Part shown: positions 26,254 through 32,500 of the stretch, piece by piece
How positions within the stretch are numbered: position 1 is the stretch's first letter
Layout of the letters: each line of letters starts with the position of its first letter
Origin: Chromera velia
Lineage: Eukaryota; Sar; Chromeraceae
DNA: 32,500 nucleotides
Direction: 5' to 3'
Assembly: GCA_018398765.1 (NCBI GenBank)
Contig: JAHBMJ010000484.1
Location: 1-32,500, forward strand
Notes under the pieces: model-generated
Told to the model about the DNA's origin: nothing
What the model saw: only the letters and a program-made list of their open reading frames with translations
Database searches by the model: none
Program-made: the position numbers and the translations under genes

Positions 26254-28124
26254 TTAGATATAGTTCCAATAACTAGAGTAATCGGGCGAGTTTTCGATCT
26301 CGCTGATCTCTTCTCCGACATCTGACCACATCCAGTCAGAGACAAACGTCCACATGTTGCCCATTTTCTCAGCTGCTGCGTTGTACACATCCTTCGGAAG
26401 GTTTTGAAGTTGCTCCGCTTTCTCTCTGATTGCCCCCATGGCATCATCGTAGAGGCCCATCACATCACTGGCCTTCTGTTGAACCCACTCACCGGCATCC
26501 CCCGCCTTTTCCCACACCCAATTAATTGCCCCCTTGCCCCAGTCCACAGCTGAAAACGCCCGACGAACCATGGTGTCCGAGTACGCTTTCCGAGTCCACC
26601 CCTGAAGAATCCCGACAGCAGTATTCTTCAGCAAACCCCTGAGGATATCCTTGTACCCCCACCCCTCTAGCATCCTCTGCAGCTCTGCTTTTGTGTACCC
26701 GTCAACGAGGCGCTTCATTAACTTTTTCAAAATCCAGTTAATCACTCGGGAGTTTTTGGCAACAGGATTGCGGTACCTACACACAGAGAGAGAAATAGAG
26801 ACAAGAGGGGGAGGAAGATCGCAAAAGCCAGTTTTCAGAGACTCATACGAAGTCTCAGGCAAAAACAAAACATCACGGTTGGCTGAGTGACTGACTCATT
26901 GAGCTTTCAAGTCATCAACATCCTAGGGTGATGTAGCATGGACTTCCTTCCTTCGTTCCTTCCTTCCTTCCTTCCTTCGTTCGTTCGTTCCTTTGTTCCT
27001 TCGTTCCTTCGTTCCTTCGTTCGTTCGTTCCTTCGTTCGTTCCTTCCTTCGTTCGTTCGTTCGTTCCTTCGTTTGTTCGTTCGTTCGTTCCTTCGTTTGT
27101 TCGTTCGTTCCTTTGTTCCTTTGTTCCTTTGTTCCTTCGTTCCTTCCTTCCTTCCTTCCTTCTTTCCTTCCTTCCTCCTTCCTTCCTCCTTTCTTTCGTT
27201 CGTTCGTTCGTTCCTTCCTTCCTTCCTTCCTTCCTTCCTTCTTTCCTTCCTTCCTTCCTTCCTTCCTCCTTTCTTTCGTTCGTTCGTTCGTTCGTTCCTT
27301 CGTTCCTTCCTTCCTTCCTTCGTTTGTTCGTGCAATCACAAGAGTAGAGGTGGAACAACATTAGAGTAGAGACGTCCACTGGACTGGACAAAAACACAAA
27401 CCAGAAAGCACCCCAAGAGAAAGAAATCCTATCTTTGAATATAGCACTTCATCATGCATGGAAATCAGTATGCGTAATCAGAATTGAACCTCTTTCATGC
27501 ACATGTCTGTCAACTGACCTTGAGTCCTGGATCAAGAAGGCCCTTTCACTTGGTCTCCTCGTTGGTTTTTCTTCTTCCACGTTGAGGTCGGACAGGGGCT
27601 TCAAGGAGCCGTCCTCGTCCTCAAACGAAACCTCTGCTTCTGATATGGAGGAGATGTCAAATTTGCCAATTGCGGGCAAAATTCTTCCCTTCATGTCGAG
27701 GAAGCCAACCTGCGTGGATGGATCCATCAGACAATCAGAAGAAGCCTAGGAAATCATGACGAAGTGCCGCTAGGTTATCCACCCACCAATCTGTTGATAA
27801 CTCAATCTGGCAATTCATCATCGGTGGAAGGAAAGTTCATTCTGCAGAACCAAACTTGGGATCAATCAAGCCAGAGAGAGACCATATGGGCACAATCGAA
27901 CTTTCGAGAGAGACACTCGTCAACCAGCAGCGTACCAACCAGAAAGGAGAGCCGCGGGTTTGCAGGAGCAATGGAATCACGGACAAAACCGGGGTAGAAA
28001 GAAAGTGACACAGAGACATGACAGCGCTGGCAGTGGGACATGCTGTAGTCATCCGGCCACACAATACCAGCAGCTGCATTCGTAAGCGCAGGTATGCATG
28101 CAACACGTCATACACAAGAGCGCG

Positions 28125-28192
<68 letters not shown>

Positions 28193-29303
28193 TGCATACC
28201 TTTTCGAGTTCGATTGTCGCCTTCACGTGGAGTCTCTTGAACTGCATTTGCAGCACTCCCTTCACGGAGCTCCCTGTCCTCTGGTACTCTGTGCTTGCTT
28301 GTGAGGCGCTGTCGTCTGATCCAGACGAGAAAGTAAACGCGTTTCTGATTGTCCTTCCGATCTTTCTTTTTAGGTGTTTGGGCCAGATCTCGTAGCCAGT
28401 CACAATTTTGACATACGGGTCCGAGGTCCCTACAACATCGGAAGACTTGGGCGTTTCTCCTTTGCGAAGCCATGAGTCTACTGGGAGAAGGTCAAGCTCC
28501 ACAGAGATGCGCAGATAAGGGAAATCACCGAAGAACCATCCTATGATGGATCTGGTGCTATCTGTGGGCTCACTCCAATCTACTCTTTCACTCATCCTCC
28601 AAGATAGGGCATATTTTATATTCGAAAACACACCCTTGAGGGCAAATTGAGTTCCTTCCAACGCCATGTACAATTGTCCGTCCTCTGATTCGTCTGCAAA
28701 GGGAATCGACTCAGCAAGGACCATTTGCGTCTCCTCCATTAATTTGATCTTCTTTTTCCCCGACCCTTCCGACCGTGTGGACGCGTACTCGCTCGACGCC
28801 CCCCTGTGCGGGAACTGATCCGCCCCTGCGGTCTCGCAGGAAGGCAGACTGGCAGATGTCCGACTCCCACAATCCCCACTCCTGGAGGCCACACCCTCAA
28901 AGACCTGACAGGGCTCACCGTTGGACGCAACCTTGTCTGCTCGAGAGCAGTACATTCGCATGCATTGCCTCATACCCCAACCGTCTTCCTTCGAGTCCTT
29001 TAGAAGCGCTCTTTTTGTGCACATTTTTGTCTGTGCTCCTGACCCGCTTGCCTCGCGAACTGTTTGTGAACAGCAAACGGTAACACTCACGTTGCTGCCA
29101 TCCTCTTCCTGCTGCTGCACGAGCGCTGGTTCCAACTCCTGGCTGCTGCGCTCCGTCGAGTGCCTTTGATTCCTCGTCGTCGGGCCTCCTCGGTGGGTTG
29201 CAGCGAGGCATCCAGAGGAGCAGAGAGCGAGGACGATGCAGACACAGAGAATGCCACGAGGCCGAAGACAAATGGTGATCACCGAACCTCCCTGCTTGGT
29301 CAT
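26254..29303 (-). CDS. Secretory-pathway C2-domain protein with Cys-rich N-terminal region
   Basis: Four minus-strand exons in frame: 29303-28200, 28026-27883, 27709-27519, 26776-26254, giving 653 residues. The ATG at 29303 starts a signal-peptide-like leader (basic head, then GILCVCIVLALCSSGCLA to about 34). Residues 70-160 are Cys-rich (CC at 77-78; C95, C114, C119, C132, C145, C156), with one N-x-S site at 71. Residues ~263-370 contain a C2-like core: YLRISVELDLLPVD, then VGTSDPYVKIVTGYE at 291-305, matching the G-T-S-D-P-Y-V-K signature of C2 domains, which bind phospholipid often with calcium. The C-terminal exon (480-653) is helical and rich in Trp and Ala (WGKGAINWVWEKAGDAGEWV) with no family I know. 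Exons 3-4 join by phase 2 exactly. The acceptor of exon 2 (CCAG at 28027) is chosen on phase and is the weakest point. Location in the ER, cell surface or plastid route is open. Confidence 0.68.
26944..27331. repeat. 388-bp tetranucleotide array (CCTT/CGTT/TGTT variants), intronic
   Basis: An almost pure 4-base-period array with units TTCC, TTCG and TTTG in patches, plus TTCCTCC slips at 27174-27190 and 27265-27272. A block of about 80 bases repeats within it (about 27140-27215 and 27215-27300). It occupies half of the 742-bp last intron of the C2 gene. All frames across it are artefacts. Confidence 0.97.
28127..28192 (-). repeat. Intronic compound microsatellite, (CT)n(GT)n on the coding strand
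   Basis: Plus strand reads CA units then GA units. On the minus coding strand of the C2 gene it begins 7 bases after the donor at 28199 and runs CT then GT. Confidence 0.95.
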
Positions 29304-30103
29304 CTTGCAGGGAGGTGCTTTGGAACACAGATGCCCTGCTTTCAAATGATCACAAGCCAACGAAAAGTACAGTGCAGATAGGTGAAGGCGTTGCAAACTC
29401 TTTTTTTAAGAACTCAGATGGGGCAGAATGCATCGAGCGCCCTTGAGGGATCGCTAAAGTATCTTGGGCGTGCAAGCAGTTCATTGGAATGCAGTTCGCT
29501 ACCTCCGCTTCTCAGGCCGTCTTGCATGTTTTGGCACCTGCAGGTCTGTCATGCAGTGAGAATGAGCACCTAAGTTGGACATCATCGACTGCGGGTGCAT
29601 CAAAAGCTGGTACGTGACATGCTGATCGAGGCAATACGCTTATACACATCGATGTACGTTTACGTAGATCGATATACCGACGGTATCGGTATGCACAAGG
29701 ACGGACAACACGCTGCACCTGTGCAACAACAAACAACAGGTTGCAACAACATGGGTGCGTGAACAACAGCTGCAGCCATGCATCATTGCAACAGTGCAGC
29801 AACACTCAAACAACACCCAGCAACATCCTCGCGCGCGGCGCCGCATCACTGTACCGCGCGCGCGCGCGCGCCCCGGTGCATATCAGGCGCCGCATCATTC
29901 GCCGCCGCCGCAAACACGTGTATACCGATCGCGGATATTGACGCGTGTGTTGTTGACACAGTCCGTCAGATCGAGTCAAACCACCGTGTAGTCCATTGTC
30001 CTCCTGTCTTACAGTCAGGAGTTTGGCAGATGGTGCATATTCAAGGAAGCAGCTTGCTTGGTCTGGTTCAGGCACACCCGTAAAGCTGGAAAGGGATTCG
30101 ACC
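29304..30103. promoter_or_regulatory. Divergent promoter region between the C2 gene and the transporter gene
   Basis: 800 bp lie between outward-facing ATGs. It includes TAGATCGATATA at 29665-29676, many CAACA/GCAACA units at 29722-29828, and an alternating run CGCGCGCGCGCGCGC at about 29857-29872. Minus frames such as 29640-29849 look random. The transporter frame stays open upstream of 30104 to 29996, but without an ATG. Confidence 0.45.
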
Positions 30104-32203
30104 ATGCAGCCCAAGATCAGCAGACTGATCTTGTGTCTTTCTCTCTGTGGGCTTCTCCTCGGAGAGAGAGGCAGTAGTGCGGCAAGATCGTGCCAGAAGC
30201 CGCGCCCTTCTGTGGCGTTTGTTGAACCTAAGGGGGGCTTTGCGTTTCGATCAACAAGAGGGCGGCGTTCTTCAAAGTTTAGTGGCAGTGAGAAGCGTCT
30301 TCTGACTGCGGTTGATGAGGAGGAGAGCATAGATGAGACAGGAGTTTCAGCCGCACGGGGAAAGGTCAATGGCAGGAAGGCAGGTGGAGGGTTCCCTTCC
30401 ACAGAGGGAAAGACAGGAAGGGGGGAAAAGAGCATTCAGGACGCCCTGGTGTCCTCTCTGTTCTCAGGCATTGAGCCGTCTCCTGAAATCTATGCCATCA
30501 TGACAGTGTACTTTGTACAAGGAGCGCTCGGCATTGCACGGCTTGCGACAAATTTCTTTTTGAAAGACGAACTGCACCTGTCCCCCGCTGAGGTTTCTGC
30601 CCTCACAGGCGTCTTCTTCCTCCCCTGGTACATCAAACCCCTCTATGGGTTAATGTCCGACGCCCTTCCCATCGGAGGGTATCGTAGAAGATCCTACCTG
30701 TTCCTTGCAGGTGCTGTTGGTTGTGCAGCGTGGCTTGCACTTTCCCTCCTTGCAAAGAGTGTTGCCGTTGCGCTCGTGTGTAACGTCGCAGCCAACCTCT
30801 CGCTTGCCGTCTCCGACGTTGTCGCTGACGGCATTGTGGTTGAGAAAACCCGGCGGCTCCAAAAAGAGGCCGAGGAGAGAGGGGAGGAGGGGGGCACGGC
30901 ATCTGCGGGGGCTCTGCAGTCTTTGTGCTGGAGTGCGAACGCAGCGGGGGGTGTGACTTCTGCATATTTCTCGGGATCCCTCCTTGAAACGCTCTCCCCC
31001 CAGCAGGTGTTCTCTCTGACCGCGGCGTTTCCCCTCCTGGTGTCCGCCACCTCTCTGATCATCCAGGAGGATAAGGTGGGGGGGGATCGTGAAAAGGAGG
31101 GGAGAGAAGAAGAAGAGGAAGGGCAGGGGGGGGTTGTGAATGGAAAAGAGGCGGCTCCAAAGAAAGAGACCGCAACAGAGAAACAGAAGGCAGAACGGAT
31201 GGATTTGGTCGAATCAGAGATTATCGCCACTAGTCTCGAGGGTGTCGTGGAAAAGTTGAAGCTCTTGTGGTCGGCCTTGAAGGCTAAGCCCGTTTTGTAT
31301 CCGACACTCTTTCTTGTTGCATGGAGAGCCACGCCTTCGAGTGATTCTGCGTTCTTCTACTTTCTGTCCAACCAATTGAATATGCAACCCGAATTTTTTG
31401 GTCGAATCCGTCTGGTCTCTGCATTGTGTTCTCTTCTGGGTGTGTGGGTGTACAATAAGTATCTGAAGTCTTTGCCTGTAAAAGAGGTCCTGCGGTGGGT
31501 CACAATCGTGGGTGTCCCCCTAGGACTAGTACAGCTTTTGCTAGTAACGGGGAAGAATAGAGAGTTGGGTATTCCCGATGATTGGTTTGCTCTGGGTGAG
31601 GATGGTCTTTTCTCTGTTCTCGGTCAGATCGGTTTTCTTCCAACGCTTGTGATTGCCGCACAGATGTGTCCCCCCGGGATTGAGGGTACTTTGTTTGCTG
31701 CACTGATGTCGGTGTCGAATTTGTCTGGAGGAATTTCAAGTGAACTCGGGGCATTGATGACGTCAGCCCTCGGGGTGACTGAGAAGGATTTCACCAATTT
31801 GCCTCTTTTGATTGTTCTCACTAACTTTCTTTCTCTCCTCCCCCTTCCCTTCATTGGTCTGCTCGACGAGATCGGAAGTGTGGACGACCAGGTCGCACAA
31901 ATAGCGATGGGGCAAAAGGGGGCAGATGAAAAGGGAAATGGGGGAGTGGAGGGGGAGTCAATGCACTCATCCTCGACAGTCGCGGGAGACGTGACGGAAC
32001 CCACGAAGGGGAAGTTCAACCCGTTGCATTGGTGGGGTCACGACAGAAGGGCGGCGTTGAGTGAGGGGGAAAGGGGGACTGCAGCGCCCTTCAGCAGGCC
32101 TGAAAAGGAGTTAAAGTTTCCGAAGGGGGTGGGAAAGAACAGAAAAGAGACCGTCGGTGCCTCTGCAGGGAGCGAGCAGGGAGGCAAGGATTCTCCACGA
32201 TAA
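30104..32203 (+). CDS. Folate-biopterin transporter family (FBT/BT1) protein, probably plastid-targeted
   Basis: Single exon of 699 residues from the ATG at 30104. Residues 1-26 form a signal peptide (MQPKISRLILCLSLCGLLLG, then SSA). They are followed by a basic, Ser/Arg-rich stretch with S-V-A-F-V-E-P at 36-42. This bipartite leader is typical of proteins sent to a complex plastid through the secretory route. From ~120 the protein is an FBT/BT1 transporter of the major facilitator superfamily. Signs are LYGLMSDALPIGGYRRRSYL near 181-200, S-D-V-V-A-D-G-I-V-V-E near 238-248, L-Q-S-L-C-W-S, A-Y-F-S-G-S-L, and A-W-R-A-T-P-S-S-D-S-A-F-F-Y-F in the second half. The family moves folates or pterins across membranes; plant and cyanobacterial members carry folate across the plastid envelope or inner membrane. 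About 12 hydrophobic segments can be traced. The two halves are separated by a charged Glu/Lys loop (about 325-370), and a 90-residue polar tail ends the protein. The exact substrate is unproven. Confidence 0.92.
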   Translation: MQPKISRLILCLSLCGLLLGERGSSAARSCQKPRPSVAFVEPKGGFAFRSTRGRRSSKFSGSEKRLLTAVDEEESIDETGVSAARGKVNGRKAGGGFPSTEGKTGRGEKSIQDALVSSLFSGIEPSPEIYAIMTVYFVQGALGIARLATNFFLKDELHLSPAEVSALTGVFFLPWYIKPLYGLMSDALPIGGYRRRSYLFLAGAVGCAAWLALSLLAKSVAVALVCNVAANLSLAVSDVVADGIVVEKTRRLQKEAEERGEEGGTASAGALQSLCWSANAAGGVTSAYFSGSLLETLSPQQVFSLTAAFPLLVSATSLIIQEDKVGGDREKEGREEEEEGQGGVVNGKEAAPKKETATEKQKAERMDLVESEIIATSLEGVVEKLKLLWSALKAKPVLYPTLFLVAWRATPSSDSAFFYFLSNQLNMQPEFFGRIRLVSALCSLLGVWVYNKYLKSLPVKEVLRWVTIVGVPLGLVQLLLVTGKNRELGIPDDWFALGEDGLFSVLGQIGFLPTLVIAAQMCPPGIEGTLFAALMSVSNLSGGISSELGALMTSALGVTEKDFTNLPLLIVLTNFLSLLPLPFIGLLDEIGSVDDQVAQIAMGQKGADEKGNGGVEGESMHSSSTVAGDVTEPTKGKFNPLHWWGHDRRAALSEGERGTAAPFSRPEKELKFPKGVGKNRKETVGASAGSEQGGKDSPR

Positions 32204-32500
32204 CTCCTCTGTCACATCCTGCTGGAAGGACAGATCTTTCGAGTTGGTATAAAGAAAACAATTTTGATGTCATACTTTTTGAGGAGCAGCTCCCGTGGTA
32301 CTCGGCGACTCTCAGCTAGTAGTGAAGTGAAGTGAATTCACAAAATTATAAAAAAATATGAAATTGATCATTCCCTATCATGCAATGATACACCTAGATC
32401 ATGCACAGTTGGGACTAGTTGGGACCCATTCAGATAATTGGAACCCTGCTTAAGTGGAACCGCTAAAAGGCTATTTGGAATTTCAATTTAAATTAAATTC
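32204..32500. other. 3' flank of the transporter gene, AT-rich
   Basis: 297 bases with no gene. A short GTGAAGTGAAGTGAATTC run at 32320-32338 and AT-rich sequence to the window end; presumably the transporter's 3' untranslated region and spacer. Confidence 0.5.

Noticed and set aside
26907-27397. Six overlapping frames of 72-160 codons (RSF/PSFL or KEGRNER repeats)
   Set aside because: Period-4 DNA without stop codons; intronic in the C2 gene.
27837-28199. Read-through of C2 gene exon 1 past 28200 in the same frame
   Set aside because: It translates the CT/GT repeat (Ser-Leu, Cys-Val), follows a GTATGC donor, and another frame in 27883-28026 is more protein-like.

Overview
The window is nuclear DNA of a eukaryote with spliced protein genes. 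The best guess is an alga with a complex (secondary) plastid, probably a chromerid-like alveolate. Three things suggest this. The folate/biopterin transporter begins with a signal peptide followed by a basic, Ser/Arg-rich transit-like stretch containing an S-V-A-F motif. Introns are long and carry microsatellites. AT-rich, gene-free blocks alternate with GC-richer genes. The organism name is inference; no rRNA or organelle gene is present to settle it.

Layout. 1-3533 is mobile-element territory: a 286-bp foldback element, then a 1.7-kb element with about 259-bp inverted termini around a decayed transposase. 3534-5102 (minus) encodes a protein with two PD-(D/E)XK-like nuclease domains in tandem. 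5779-11305 (plus) is a nine-exon gene for a 1161-residue fusion: a decayed phosphotransferase (APH) tail, a degenerate M23/lysostaphin-like domain, and an intact class III PLP enzyme of the ethanolamine-phosphate/phosphohydroxylysine phospho-lyase group. 13517-16681 (minus) is a five-exon gene for a low-complexity protein of unknown role. 18652-19854 (minus) is a single-exon ArfGAP1-type GTPase-activating protein. 20461-23159 (plus) is a four-exon START-domain lipid-binding protein with two C-terminal membrane helices. 26254-29303 (minus) is a four-exon secretory-pathway C2-domain protein. 30104-32203 (plus) is a single-exon folate/biopterin transporter.

The genes form three head-to-head pairs (nuclease/fusion enzyme, ArfGAP/START, C2/transporter) with 0.6-0.8 kb between start codons. 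Convergent ends are separated by long AT-rich or microsatellite-rich spacers. There is no operon logic, but membrane lipid and trafficking themes recur: ethanolamine phosphate turnover, Arf cycle, START lipid binding, C2 membrane binding.

Introns were placed by reading-frame continuity and, for the PLP enzyme, by alignment to the remembered family pattern. In these models 12 of 18 donors have C at position +3 (GTCAG/GTCGG type) instead of the usual purine. Along with the double nuclease and the decayed three-domain fusion, this is the most unusual signal here.
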